Under the pieces are notes generated by a model. The model saw only the letters and a list, made by a program, of their open reading frames with translations, was not told the origin of the DNA and ran no database searches. Source: Cardiobacteriaceae bacterium TAE3-ERU3 (GTDB lineage Bacteria; Pseudomonadota; Gammaproteobacteria; Cardiobacteriales; Cardiobacteriaceae). From it: DNA of 64,000 nt. Shown one piece after another: positions 26,017 through 34,901 of the stretch. The first letter of the stretch is position 1. Every line of letters begins with the position of its first letter. The stretch is from assembly GCA_019218315.1 (NCBI GenBank), contig JAHUUI010000001.1:665722-729721 (forward strand), written 5' to 3'. The translations under genes and the position numbers were made by a program.

Positions 26017-26100
26017 TTACTTGTAAACGTAGAGGGTTTGAATGCTGGTAAATTCCTTCAAGCCGACTTCGCCAAATGCAATGTTGAATTGCTTGATGCT
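26017..26100 (-). pseudogene. Probable 3' end of a lost minus-strand gene
   Basis: The last 28 codons before a stop at 26017 read as a plausible protein C-terminus (KQFNIAFGEVGLKEF, then TSIQTLYVYK) and end directly before the terminator at 25970-26001, which has its better T-run on this strand. Upstream, the frame continues only as antisense to the TRAP permease remnant. I infer that a deletion fused this tail to the plus-strand permease fragment. I do not recognise the family. Confidence 0.35.
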
Positions 26101-26104
26101 ACTA

Positions 26105-26671
26105 AACGGTACTTTTATCCTAACTCTGCTCGCACTGTGGAATCGCCGCTTGAGCTGGTCGGGGCTGCGTGAGGTATTGCTTGATAGTGCGCGCACCAAC
26201 TGTATGCTGTTTGCGATCATCATTGCGGCGCTGATTTTCTCCAATTTCGTCAACCGTGCCGGGTTACCTAATGCCTTACTTGGCTTTATTAGCCAGGCTG
26301 GATTGTCTCCAACTATGGTTATTTTGCTGATTATTGCGATCTATTTTGTGCTTGGCTGTATGCTGGAAAGCCTGTCGATGCTACTGCTTACCGTGCCATT
26401 ATTTTTCCCGATTGTTGCAGGATTGGGCTTTGATTTGATATGGTTTGGTATTCTTGTAGTGGTGGCAATAGAAATCAGCTTGATCACCCCGCCGGTGGGG
26501 ATGAATGTGTTTGTACTGCAAGGGCTGCTGCCGGATGTTCGCGCGGGAACGATCTTCCGCGGTATCGTGCCATTTTTGGTCGCCGACTTGCTACGCATTC
26601 TGCTGATTGCCTTGATACCGGCGCTTTCTCTATGGTTGCCAACGCTGCTTAAATCTCTGGATGCAGGATAG
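26105..26671 (+). pseudogene. TRAP transporter large permease (DctM), 5'-truncated remnant
   Basis: From about 26108 the sequence encodes GTFILTLLALWNRRLSWSGL and continues to LPTLLKS, covering the last about 185 residues of a DctM subunit, whose full length is about 430. Conserved elements include FVNRAGLPNALLGFI, GCMLESLSMLLLTVPLFFPI and EISLITPPVGMNVFV. The first helices and the whole small permease and binding protein are absent nearby. The frame runs upstream to an ATG at 26042, but those residues do not match the family. So the gene is a truncated remnant; the original carried a C4-dicarboxylate or sialic-acid-type substrate, which cannot be told. Confidence 0.8.
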
Positions 26672-26675
26672 CAAA

Positions 26676-27143
26676 ATGACTTCTCAATTTACGCTGGGGC
26701 AGTTTCTGCCGTACCGGCTTAATGTACTTGCTATGCGTAGTAGCGAGCAGCTGGCGCGGATCTATGGTGGGCAATACGGCATCACCATTGCGCAGTGGCG
26801 GGTGTTGGTATGGCTTAGAGTACGGCCGGGTGCAAGTGCGCAATTTATTGCTGATAAAACCTTCATGGATAAAGCGACAACTTCACGAGCGATCAATGCG
26901 CTGGTTGAGCGTGGTTACGTCTCTCGGGAGCAGGACAGCAACGACCAACGGCGCAATATTCTCGCGCTGACTGATGAAGGTGCGACTTTGCTTGGGCATC
27001 TCCTGCCGCAAGCGCAAGCGTGGGAAGCGCAATTACTCGACGTACTCAGCAATGAAGAGTGTAAACAACTTAAGACAATTATGGCTAAACTCGAGCAGCG
27101 CCTTGGCGATATTATCGTCCGCGAGTCACTTCATTCAGAATAG
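26676..27143 (+). CDS. MarR-family transcriptional regulator
   Basis: About 155 residues with a winged helix: YGITIAQWRVLVWLRVRPG, then IADKTFMDKATTSRAINALVERGYVSRE, with the wing DSNDQRRNILALTDEG, the diagnostic MarR DxRxxR pattern. The start at 26676 has AGGA at good spacing; an earlier in-frame ATG at 26661 overlaps the end of the TRAP permease remnant. The stop is 15 bp before the next gene, a thiamine-diphosphate decarboxylase, so the two probably form an operon and the regulator may respond to an aromatic ligand related to that enzyme. The effector is not known. Confidence 0.9.
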   Translation: MTSQFTLGQFLPYRLNVLAMRSSEQLARIYGGQYGITIAQWRVLVWLRVRPGASAQFIADKTFMDKATTSRAINALVERGYVSREQDSNDQRRNILALTDEGATLLGHLLPQAQAWEAQLLDVLSNEECKQLKTIMAKLEQRLGDIIVRESLHSE

Positions 27144-27158
27144 ATATAGGTGAAACAC

Positions 27159-28805
27159 ATGAATACTCAATCCAATACTTTGGCCGAACAGTTATTTGCT
27201 GCGCTAAAGGCGCGTGGTGTGGCGGAAATTTTTGGGATCCCCGGTGATTTTGCACTACCGATGTTCAAGGCTATCGAGGAAGGTGGCTCACTGCCGTGTT
27301 ATTACCTAAGCCATGAGCCTGCGGTTGGTTTTGCTGCTGATGCTGCGGCGCGGATGCGCAGTAAGCCATCCGTAGCAGCCGTCACCTATGGTGCGGGTGG
27401 TTTTAATATGGTTAACCCAATTGCCGCAGCGTATGCTGAAAAATCACCTGTTATCGTACTATCCGGTGGCCCTGGTGATGCGGATAAGAAGACCGGCTTA
27501 CTGGTGCATCACCAAGCGAAAGATCTCGATTCACAGCTTGAAGTGTATCGTGAAGTGACTTGTGACCAGGCTATTCTGGATGATCCAAAAACTGCACCTG
27601 CATTAATTGCCCGTGTGCTTGATAATTGCCTGCGCTATTCGCGCCCGGTGTATCTTGAAATACCGCGCGACAAAGTATTCGTTGAATGCGAAGCAGTGCC
27701 TGAACCCGCTGAAGATTTGTGGCCATATCACGAAGAGGCCTTGCAAGCATGTGCTGAAGCTGTGCTTGAGCGCCTGCAAAAAGCTGATCGCCCATTGCTC
27801 ATGGCTGGGGTCGAGGTACGCCGTTTTAATTTGGAAAATGAAGTGGCTGAACTTGCCAAGCGCCTTGATATTCCGGTCGCCACTACCTTGATGGCGCGTG
27901 GTTTGCTCTCACGCCATCAAGATGTTGCTTTACTCGGTACTTACCTTGGCTCCGGTGGTGATGAAGATTTGCGCCAGCGCGTCGAAGAAGCTGATGCATT
28001 GTTCCTGCTTGGCGTTATTTTGACCGACAACAATTTTGGCTTGTCCGGTCAGCGGGTTGATTTTCGCCGTGTGATGCACGCCGTCGATGGGCAATGCTCT
28101 ATGGGTTATCATCACTACCCACAAATCGGGCTTAAGCCACTGCTCAACAAGCTGCTAGAACTTGTGCCAGAGCGCACTGCACCAAGCAAAGAGCGTAGCT
28201 TGCCCGTTTATCCGACCGGCTACAGTGCTGATAATGCGGCTGTCGCGCCAAGTGATGTGGCGAAGCTGATTAACGACCATTTTGCTGCTAATGAAAAAAT
28301 GCCGATTGCAGCGGATATGGGGGACTGCTTCTTCACTACGCTTGATATTGAATCAACTGATCTGGTCGCGCCGGGCTTTTATGCGACGATGGGCTTTGGT
28401 GTGCCGGCGGGTATTGGTGTGCAAGCAGCGGACGGTCGTCGCCCGATCATTATGGTTGGTGATGGTGCTTTCCAGATGACCGGTTGGGAATTGCTCAATG
28501 CACCGCGCTATGGCTTCAATCCGATTGTTTTGGTGTTTAACAATGCCAGTTGGGAAATGCTGCGTACCTTCCAGCCAGAGTCGAAGTTCAATGACTTACC
28601 AGTACTTAATTTTGCGGCGATTGGCGAAAGCCTCGGCGGTAAAGGGCACAAGGCTGATAACCGCGAGCAGCTCAAAGCGGCATTCGATGCGGCGGTCGCA
28701 GATGAAAGCACTTTCCACATGATCGATATCAAAATCGAGAAAGAAACTCTATCCAATACTTTGTCCCGCTTTGTGGCTGGGATCAAGGAAATGCGAGGAT
28801 CGTAA
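27159..28805 (+). CDS. Thiamine-diphosphate decarboxylase, indolepyruvate/phenylpyruvate decarboxylase type
   Basis: About 548 residues with all three ThDP domains. The activating glutamate lies in YYLSHEPAVGFAADAAARM, the HH active-site motif in LLVHHQAKDLD, and the cofactor motif GDGAFQMT...NNASWE (GDG-x25-NN). The closest recognisable group is IpdC/phenylpyruvate decarboxylase, converting indolepyruvate or phenylpyruvate to the aldehyde. An acetolactate-synthase or benzoylformate role is less likely because of the HH motif. The start at 27159 has AGGTG 7 nt upstream; a GTG lies at 27150. It follows a MarR gene and ends in a strong terminator. In plant-associated bacteria it feeds auxin synthesis; in others, fusel alcohols; here the role is open. 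Confidence 0.85.
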   Translation: MNTQSNTLAEQLFAALKARGVAEIFGIPGDFALPMFKAIEEGGSLPCYYLSHEPAVGFAADAAARMRSKPSVAAVTYGAGGFNMVNPIAAAYAEKSPVIVLSGGPGDADKKTGLLVHHQAKDLDSQLEVYREVTCDQAILDDPKTAPALIARVLDNCLRYSRPVYLEIPRDKVFVECEAVPEPAEDLWPYHEEALQACAEAVLERLQKADRPLLMAGVEVRRFNLENEVAELAKRLDIPVATTLMARGLLSRHQDVALLGTYLGSGGDEDLRQRVEEADALFLLGVILTDNNFGLSGQRVDFRRVMHAVDGQCSMGYHHYPQIGLKPLLNKLLELVPERTAPSKERSLPVYPTGYSADNAAVAPSDVAKLINDHFAANEKMPIAADMGDCFFTTLDIESTDLVAPGFYATMGFGVPAGIGVQAADGRRPIIMVGDGAFQMTGWELLNAPRYGFNPIVLVFNNASWEMLRTFQPESKFNDLPVLNFAAIGESLGGKGHKADNREQLKAAFDAAVADESTFHMIDIKIEKETLSNTLSRFVAGIKEMRGS

Positions 28806-28822
28806 CTGGGGATAACTTGTGG

Positions 28823-28849
28823 AAAAGGCGGTCGTTTGACCGCCTTTTT
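28823..28849 (+). terminator. Intrinsic terminator of the MarR-decarboxylase operon
   Basis: AAAAGGCGGTC (28823-28833) and GACCGCCTTTT (28838-28848) form an 11-bp perfect stem with loop GTTT, followed by T residues. Confidence 0.92.
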
Positions 28850-29294
28850 AGTTTTTATTCAGCCATGCGGCACTGCTCAAGATTCAAGTTAAAGTCGTTA
28901 TAAAACAGTTTATTGCTAACATGAGTAGGCTACGCGTAGTGGATGTATCTTGGTCGTCAGATGCTTTAAGCTTATTTCTTGCTTTTGATTTACAGGTGTT
29001 GCAGAAAGTGGGGTTCAATGCGGCTCTGTGTTTTGCTATGTTTAACGATACAATACGTATAATTGCTTATTTTAACGTGGTCGTAGGGAATAGCTAAGGA
29101 CCATCGAGGAATAAAATTGAGCTCAAAAAATATTCTGCTCATGAAATGAGGGCGATGTGGTGTTTATTAGGGGCGATCAGAATCGCTATTGCACTTAATA
29201 AACCTGCGGATCAATTGCCTCTGAGCCGTTCATCTGCTTGAGTAAAGGATATTGAGCGAGCATACTTTTGCTAACGACCATATGAGGATCAATC
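28850..29294 (+). promoter_or_regulatory. Long glpK upstream region with perfect -10 element
   Basis: 445 bp without a convincing gene. A perfect TATAAT occurs at 29058-29063 with a loose TTGCTA 19 bp upstream (29033-29038), which would give a leader of about 225 nt before glpK. A nested inverted repeat lies in this leader at 29162-29203. A 58-codon frame from 28921 has no ribosome site and overlaps the promoter. No glpF facilitator gene is present. Confidence 0.4.
29162..29203 (+). other. Nested stem-loop in the glpK leader
   Basis: GTTTATTA (29162-29169) pairs with TAATAAAC (29196-29203), and inside it GCGAT (29173-29177) pairs with ATCGC (29182-29186) around a 4-nt loop. If transcribed from 29070 it would form about 90 nt upstream of the glpK start. 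A regulatory role is inference. Confidence 0.4.
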
Positions 29295-30788
29295 ATGGCC
29301 AAACAATTCATTCTAGCTGTTGATCAAGGCACCACTTCTTCACGTTCGATTCTGTTCAATCAGGCAGGTGAGCCGGTTGCCATTGCGCAAAAGACATTCG
29401 AACAGCACTATCCCAAGCCGGGCTGGATTGAGCATGATGCAAAAGAGATCTGGAGCTCTCAGGTATCTGTAATGACGGAGGTATTGGCAAAAGCAGGTGT
29501 GAATTCTGATGCAGTTGCTGCAATTGGCATTACCAATCAGCGTGAGACGACGATCGTGTGGGATCGCGAAAGTGGCGAGCCTGTGCACAATGCAATTGTG
29601 TGGCAGGATCGCCGTACCGCTAAATATTGCGATAGCCTCAAGGAAGAAAAAGCAGAATGGATTCGGCAGAAAACAGGCCTTATCGTCGATGCGTATTTTT
29701 CTGCGACCAAGATTAAGTGGATTCTCGATAACGTTGATGGCGCTCGTGAACGCGCTGAAAAAGGCGAACTGTGCTTTGGTACGGTTGATAGTTGGTTGAT
29801 TTGGCAAATGACCAGCGGCAGAACGCACGTTACCGATGTATCAAATGCCAGCCGCACCATGTTGTTTAACATTCACGATATGCAGTGGGATGATGAGCTA
29901 CTTGAGCTGTTCGATATTCCGAAATCAATGCTGCCGGAAGTGAAGTCATCGAGTGAAATCTATGGGCATACCTCGAAGCGTTATCTATCCGAGGAAATTC
30001 CGATTGCCGGTATTGCAGGTGATCAGCAGGCGGCACTATTTGGGCAGATGTGCATCAAGCCGGGCATGGTAAAAAATACTTACGGTACGGGTTGCTTTAT
30101 TTTGATGAATACCGGCGAAGAAGTGGTAACGTCTGAAAATAACCTGCTTTCTACGGTGGCGTGGCAAATTGATGGCAAAACGACTTATGCGCTGGAAGGT
30201 GGCGTATTTGTTGGCGGTGCAGCAGTGCAATGGTTGCGCGATGGGCTGCGCTTGGTGCGTACGTCTGCGGCGGTTAATCCTCTCGCTGAAATGGAAGAAG
30301 ACAATGGTGGGGTCTATTTTGTCCCCGCATTGACCGGCCTCGGTGCGCCATATTGGGATCAGTATGCGCGCGGACTGATGATCGGCATAACCCGTGGTAC
30401 AACGGATGGGCATATTGCGCGTGCAACGCTGGAAGGTATAGCGTTCCAGGTCTATGACATTATCAAGGCGATGGAAGCAGATGCTGGGCGTGAGACTAAA
30501 GAATTACGCGTCGATGGTGGCGCGAGTGCCAGTGATCTTTTGGTGCAGATTCAGTCTGACTTGTTTGGTGCGCCAATTGTTCGCCCGAAAGTATTGGAAA
30601 CCACGGCACTTGGTGCAGCATATCTTGCGGGCTTGGCAGTCGGCTATTGGGATAACCTCGAAGATATTGCCGAGCATTGGCATGAAGACAAAACCTTTGA
30701 GCCTCAGCTTGAGCGTGAGCGCGTTGAAGAAATGCTGCATTATTGGCATAAAGCGGTCAAGCTGGCGCAAGGTTGGGCAGAAGAATAG
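29295..30788 (+). CDS. glpK: Glycerol kinase
   Basis: A 497-residue sugar-kinase-fold enzyme that phosphorylates glycerol to sn-glycerol 3-phosphate. Residues 8-18 read [11 protein letters not shown] (phosphate-binding loop), [20 protein letters not shown] follows, and [14 protein letters not shown] and the ATP site [12 protein letters not shown] are present. Late in the protein [19 protein letters not shown] is the second FGGY signature. Length is standard. GAGGATC precedes the ATG. It is not beside glpF or glpD, so it stands alone in an unusually long-leader unit. Confidence 0.97.
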   Translation: MAKQFILAVDQGTTSSRSILFNQAGEPVAIAQKTFEQHYPKPGWIEHDAKEIWSSQVSVMTEVLAKAGVNSDAVAAIGITNQRETTIVWDRESGEPVHNAIVWQDRRTAKYCDSLKEEKAEWIRQKTGLIVDAYFSATKIKWILDNVDGARERAEKGELCFGTVDSWLIWQMTSGRTHVTDVSNASRTMLFNIHDMQWDDELLELFDIPKSMLPEVKSSSEIYGHTSKRYLSEEIPIAGIAGDQQAALFGQMCIKPGMVKNTYGTGCFILMNTGEEVVTSENNLLSTVAWQIDGKTTYALEGGVFVGGAAVQWLRDGLRLVRTSAAVNPLAEMEEDNGGVYFVPALTGLGAPYWDQYARGLMIGITRGTTDGHIARATLEGIAFQVYDIIKAMEADAGRETKELRVDGGASASDLLVQIQSDLFGAPIVRPKVLETTALGAAYLAGLAVGYWDNLEDIAEHWHEDKTFEPQLERERVEEMLHYWHKAVKLAQGWAEE

Positions 30789-30882
30789 TCTTTGTGTCTT
30801 CTGTGGATCACTAAAATACGTAATTGACTGATAAGGGTCGGTTTTATTATCACAGAAAGCTCTATTCTTTGAGTGGGTGAAT

Positions 30883-30910
30883 TTGACCTGACGGCTCGCT
30901 GCTCTATACT
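30883..30910 (+). promoter_or_regulatory. Sigma-70 promoter of the glycine betaine ABC operon
   Basis: TTGACC (30883-30888) and TATACT (30905-30910) are 16 bp apart, 35 bp before the ATP-binding subunit ATG. The strong consensus fits an operon expected to be induced by osmotic stress. Confidence 0.65.
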
Positions 30911-30944
30911 GTTTTGACTCTATTTATTGATTGGACAATTACTT

Positions 30945-32159
30945 ATGCTTAATCATGAACAGAGTCATGAGGCGAAAATCCGTGTCTCGGGCTTAAGTAA
31001 GGTGTTTGGGGATAACCCCGATACGGTACTGAAGCTGCGCGATGAAGGAAAAGGGCGCAGTGAAATTCTCAAGCAAACTGGGCAGACACTCGGTTTGACC
31101 AATATTAATTTTGAAGCTCATGAAGGCGAATTATTGGTCATCATGGGCTTATCTGGCTCAGGAAAATCAACTTTGATCCGTTGCCTGAACCGCTTGATTG
31201 AGCCGACCGAAGGCTCAATTATTATCAATGGTACGGACGTAACCAAGCTTGGGCGCAAGGATTTGCTTGAGTTCCGGCGTACGAACTTCTCAATGGTATT
31301 TCAAAACTTTGCCCTATTTCCTAATCGCACAGTCGCTGAGAATGCCGAATTTGGCTTGGAGATTCGCAAGATGGATAAAGCCGAGCGCCGTGAGAAAGCG
31401 TATCAGGCCTTGGCGCAAGTTGGGCTTCAAGGCTGGGAAGAATCATATCCCGGGCAACTTTCTGGCGGGATGCAACAGCGTGTTGGTCTGGCAAGGGCGT
31501 TGGCCAATGAAGCTGATATTTTATTGATGGACGAGGCATTTTCTGCACTCGATCCGCTGATTCGTGGTGATATGCAGCAAGAGTTGCTCGAACTGCAGCG
31601 TAAAATGCGTAAGACGATTATTTTTATTACTCACGACCTCGACGAGGCCATCAATATTGGTGACCGCATCGTACTGCTCAAAGATGGTGCAGTGATGCAG
31701 ATCGGTACGCCGGAAGAAATTCTTACCCGTCCAGCAAATGATTATGTTGCGCGCTTCGTTGAAGGTGTAAACGTAACTAAGGTACTGACTGCTGAGCACG
31801 TTATGCGCGCACCACGTATATTTGCGCGCCCCGGTGACGGCCCACGTACCGCACTGCACAAAATGAACGAATTTGATCATGACTCTATTTATGTCTTCGA
31901 TGAGGAGCGGCGCTTACGTGGTTTATTGAGTGTTGAGGCGGCAAAACGTGCCATTGATGATGGGGTGACTGATCTCTCAGCATATTTGAGCCAAGACTTT
32001 CCACGTACGACAGCTGAAACGCCTTTACAAGATGTATTTGGATTATTCGAAAATCAATCTTACCCGGTGACGGTGCTCGATGATGAGCAAAAGGTGCGTG
32101 GTGTGATCACCAAAGGAGCTGTTTTGGCGAAACTGGCAGAAACAGGGGAGGCTGCATAA
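30945..32159 (+). CDS. proV: Glycine betaine/proline ABC transporter ATP-binding protein with CBS domains
   Basis: About 404 residues. The ATPase part has Walker A GLSGSGKST, signature LSGGMQQRVGLARAL and Walker B ILLMDEAFSALD. The region just ahead of Walker A (GEGRSEILKQTGQTLGLTNI type) is typical of ProV/OpuAA. Residues about 280-400 form two CBS modules, which sense ionic strength in this family. The start at 30945 is preferred over an upstream TTG at 30927. The stop overlaps the permease start by one base. It energises uptake of compatible solutes. Confidence 0.93.
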   Translation: MLNHEQSHEAKIRVSGLSKVFGDNPDTVLKLRDEGKGRSEILKQTGQTLGLTNINFEAHEGELLVIMGLSGSGKSTLIRCLNRLIEPTEGSIIINGTDVTKLGRKDLLEFRRTNFSMVFQNFALFPNRTVAENAEFGLEIRKMDKAERREKAYQALAQVGLQGWEESYPGQLSGGMQQRVGLARALANEADILLMDEAFSALDPLIRGDMQQELLELQRKMRKTIIFITHDLDEAINIGDRIVLLKDGAVMQIGTPEEILTRPANDYVARFVEGVNVTKVLTAEHVMRAPRIFARPGDGPRTALHKMNEFDHDSIYVFDEERRLRGLLSVEAAKRAIDDGVTDLSAYLSQDFPRTTAETPLQDVFGLFENQSYPVTVLDDEQKVRGVITKGAVLAKLAETGEAA

Positions 32160-32986
32160 TGGATATCCCACGTATTCCACTTGGTGAGTGGATTGAGTCC
32201 GGCATCAATTTTATTACTGACCGCTATTCCTATATCACGCGTGGTATTGCTCGGGTCACGGAAGATGGTATTGACTATCTCAATGACGGTTTACATTGGA
32301 TTCCAGAATGGGCATTCATTATTGCCATGGCGCTGCTGTGCCTGCGCTTATCCGGTATTCGCCTCGCCATTGGCTCGGCACTTGGGCTGGGGTTGATTTG
32401 GAACATGGGGCTATGGTCGCCGATGGTTGAGACGTTGTCGTTGGTGATTATTGCCACGGCGATTGCGGTATTGATTGCTTTACCTTGCGGTATCCTTGCA
32501 GCGCTATCAAACCGCGCTAATCGCATGATTATGCCGGTACTTGATTTTATGCAGACGATGCCGGCATTTGTCTATCTGATTCCAGCTATTCCATTCTTCG
32601 GCATTGGTGCGGTATCGGGTATTTTCGCCACAGTAATTTTCTCTATGCCGCCGGCAATCCGCTTTACTGCGCTCGGCATTCGTCAAGTACCAACGGAGCT
32701 GGTTGAAGCAGCGGATGCATTTGGTGCATCGCGTAGTCAAAAATTGTTCAAAGTTCAGCTGCCTATGGCAATGCCAACCATCATGGCTGGGATTAACCAA
32801 ACCATCATGTTATCGCTCTCCATGGTCGTGATTGCGGCGATGATCGGAGCAGAAGGTTTAGGTACGGAAGTGTGGCGTGCGATCCAACGTCTACAGCCTG
32901 GTCAGGGCTTTGAAGCAGGCATTGCAGTGGTCATTCTTGCCATGCTGCTCGACCGCATTACCCAGAACTTGCGCAAGAAGCGCTGA
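32159..32986 (+). CDS. proW: Glycine betaine ABC transporter permease
   Basis: A 275-residue inner-membrane protein with six to seven helices and the binding-protein-dependent transport signature EAADAFGASRSQKLFKVQLP (the EAA loop). The region GLIWNMGLWSPMVETLSLV matches ProW/OpuAB. It begins on the last base of the ATPase gene (TAATG), so translation is coupled. It forms the membrane channel of the importer with the neighbouring subunits. Confidence 0.93.
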   Translation: MDIPRIPLGEWIESGINFITDRYSYITRGIARVTEDGIDYLNDGLHWIPEWAFIIAMALLCLRLSGIRLAIGSALGLGLIWNMGLWSPMVETLSLVIIATAIAVLIALPCGILAALSNRANRMIMPVLDFMQTMPAFVYLIPAIPFFGIGAVSGIFATVIFSMPPAIRFTALGIRQVPTELVEAADAFGASRSQKLFKVQLPMAMPTIMAGINQTIMLSLSMVVIAAMIGAEGLGTEVWRAIQRLQPGQGFEAGIAVVILAMLLDRITQNLRKKR

Positions 32987-33053
32987 TTTGACCTTTCCAG
33001 CCTGAGTTGTTAGGTTGTAAGGGTAAGTTAAGATTTAACTATTGGAGATTGTT

Positions 33054-33902
33054 ATGAAAAAATTACTGACTACAGCAATTTTGGCAGGACTGGCGACCAG
33101 TACTGCATTCGCAGCAGACGACAAAGAAATCGAATTGGCTTACGTTGAGTGGTCAACTGAAATTGCTTCAACCAATGTTGTGCGTGCTGTGCTTGAGCAG
33201 GCTGGTTATGACGTTAAGGCGACTTCGCTCTCTGCTGCAGCAATGTTCCAAGCTGTTGCTTCTGGTGATGCAGATGCGATGGTTGCAGCGTGGCTGCCAT
33301 CTACCCATGCAAGCTACTACGAGAAGCTAGGCGATAAGCTTGAAAATCTTGGCCCGAATTTGCACGGTACCAAGTTGGGGTTGGTCGTTCCATCCTACAC
33401 TTATGACAAAGTACAGAGCATTGACGACATCAAAGCAAATGCAGAGTTGTTCGACGGACAAATCACCGGTATCGATCCGGGTGCGGGGATTATGTCGATG
33501 GCTGAGAAGGCTATTGATGAATACGATCTGGATGATGTCCGCTTGCGTTCAGGCAGTGGTGCAACCATGACTGCTGCACTAGATGCTGCGATCCGTAATA
33601 ATGAAGATATTGTGGTTACTGGCTGGACGCCGCACTGGATGTTTGCTCGTTACGACTTGAACTATCTTGATGATCCAAAAGGTGTATTTGGCGGTGAAGA
33701 ACAAATCGACACCATCGTACGTAAGGGTCTGAAAGAGGATAAGCCAGAGGCTTATGCAATTCTTGATAACTTTGAATGGACACCTGAGGACATGAATGAA
33801 GTGATGCTCATGAATCAGGAGAAAGGCTCTGACCCTTATGAAAATGCTAAGCAGTGGGTCGCTGATCATCCTGAAAAGGTAAATGCTTGGTTAGGTAAGT
33901 AA
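33054..33902 (+). CDS. proX: Glycine betaine ABC transporter substrate-binding protein (OpuAC/ProX-type)
   Basis: About 282 residues. The signal peptide ends at STAFA. The mature domain has the OpuAC pattern: ELAYVEWSTEIASTNVVRAVLEQAGY in part, AWLPSTHASYYEKL, GIDPGAGIMSMAEKAIDEY in part and VVTGWTPHWMFARYDLNYL in part. The tryptophan and tyrosine residues in WLPSTH and WTPHWMF probably build the aromatic cage that holds betaine. GGAG precedes the ATG at 33054. It ends the three-gene operon, followed by a strong terminator. Substrate may be glycine betaine, proline betaine, choline or a similar solute. Confidence 0.92.
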   Translation: MKKLLTTAILAGLATSTAFAADDKEIELAYVEWSTEIASTNVVRAVLEQAGYDVKATSLSAAAMFQAVASGDADAMVAAWLPSTHASYYEKLGDKLENLGPNLHGTKLGLVVPSYTYDKVQSIDDIKANAELFDGQITGIDPGAGIMSMAEKAIDEYDLDDVRLRSGSGATMTAALDAAIRNNEDIVVTGWTPHWMFARYDLNYLDDPKGVFGGEEQIDTIVRKGLKEDKPEAYAILDNFEWTPEDMNEVMLMNQEKGSDPYENAKQWVADHPEKVNAWLGK

Positions 33903-33967
33903 TCTAACTGTACGGCTTTCATATTGGCAAATGCCCTAGTTTGATTGATGAAGCTGTTTAAAGTCGT

Positions 33968-33994
33968 AAAAAGCCGCTCTTGGAGCGGCTTTTT
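33968..33994 (+). terminator. Intrinsic terminator of the proVWX operon
   Basis: AAAAAGCCGCTC (33968-33979) and GAGCGGCTTTTT (33983-33994) form a 12-bp stem with a 3-nt loop and T-run. It also serves the convergent small lipoprotein gene, whose stop lies at 34021. Confidence 0.92.
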
Positions 33995-34020
33995 TGGGTT
34001 TTGATGATATTGAGCTGTAC

Positions 34021-34212
34021 TTACAATGAGCCGCTAACGCCAACACCGACTGATTGATGCTTTTCATTTAATCCGCTACTGACGCCGACGCTGGCACCAA
34101 CGCTGCCGTAAACACCGGATTGCTCTGTTGGTTCAGGTTGCTTGGTTGTCGTGGGTACTTGGCAGGCGCTGAGTGCGAGTAATGCCAAGGTGATTAGTGC
34201 GATACGTTGCAT
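34021..34212 (-). CDS. Small lipoprotein of unknown function
   Basis: A 63-residue protein with a lipoprotein signal ending LLALSAC. The mature part is Gly/Ser/Val-rich and beta-prone (SGVYGSVGASVGVSSG and SVGVGVSGSL), typical of small outer-membrane-associated lipoproteins. The start at 34212 is chosen because AGG lies 8 nt upstream; an ATG at 34218 adds two residues. No family is recognised. It lies between the proVWX terminator and LemA, with no clear partner. Confidence 0.65.
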   Translation of the reverse strand: MQRIALITLALLALSACQVPTTTKQPEPTEQSGVYGSVGASVGVSSGLNEKHQSVGVGVSGSL

Positions 34213-34304
34213 ATTCATGACCTCATATTGCTAAACATCGTGTATCAGTATGGCGAATATTGACCCATGATACAATCAGCGAAAATATTTAACCGGAAGA
34301 TAAA

Positions 34305-34901
34305 ATGAAAAAAACCGTACTGTGGGTTGTCTTGGGTCTCGTTGTGCTGGTCGTGGCTGTGGTTGGTTATAGCTATAACGATTTACAGCGTGCTGATGAG
34401 CAGGTTGAGCAACAGTGGTCTGAGGTTGTTAACCAATATCAGCGCCGTGCCGATTTGATTCCAAACTTGGTCGAGACAGTCAAGCGCTATGCCGAGCATG
34501 AAGAAGGCGTGTTTGTTGACGTCGCGAAAGCGCGGCAGCAAGTCAACAATATTCAGGTGACGCCTGATATGCTCAATGATCCGCAGGCCGTAGCGCAATA
34601 CCAAAATGCTCAGGGCGCATTGACCCAATCGCTTGGTCGCCTGATTGCCGTCGCAGAAAACTATCCTGACCTCAAAGCCAACCAAACCTTTGAAAACCTG
34701 ATGACTCAGCTTGAAAGTACTGAAAACCGTGTCACTGTTGCGCGTAACCGCTATATCGAAAGCGTTCGTGATTACAACGTACTGGTGCGGACTTTCCCGG
34801 GTAACATCGCTGCGATGATCATCGGCATGGATAAGAAACCGAACTTTTCAGTTGCCAATGAAGATGCGATCAGTACAGCGCCAAAGGTGGAGTTTAACTG
34901 A
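34305..34901 (+). CDS. LemA family protein
   Basis: A 198-residue protein with one N-terminal helix (residues 4-25) followed by a long helical domain. Key segments are YNDLQRADEQVEQQWSEV, NQYQRRADLIPNLVETVKRY, ENRVTVARNRYIESVRDYNV and a late VRTFPGNIAAMIIG, all diagnostic of LemA. The function of LemA in bacteria is poorly known; it is usually next to TPM-domain genes, as here, and may act in envelope stress. The ATG of the TPM gene overlaps its stop by one base. Confidence 0.92.
   Translation: MKKTVLWVVLGLVVLVVAVVGYSYNDLQRADEQVEQQWSEVVNQYQRRADLIPNLVETVKRYAEHEEGVFVDVAKARQQVNNIQVTPDMLNDPQAVAQYQNAQGALTQSLGRLIAVAENYPDLKANQTFENLMTQLESTENRVTVARNRYIESVRDYNVLVRTFPGNIAAMIIGMDKKPNFSVANEDAISTAPKVEFN

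Noticed and set aside
28921-29097. 58-codon frame ahead of glpK
   Set aside because: No ribosome site, no recognisable family, and it overlaps the likely glpK promoter.
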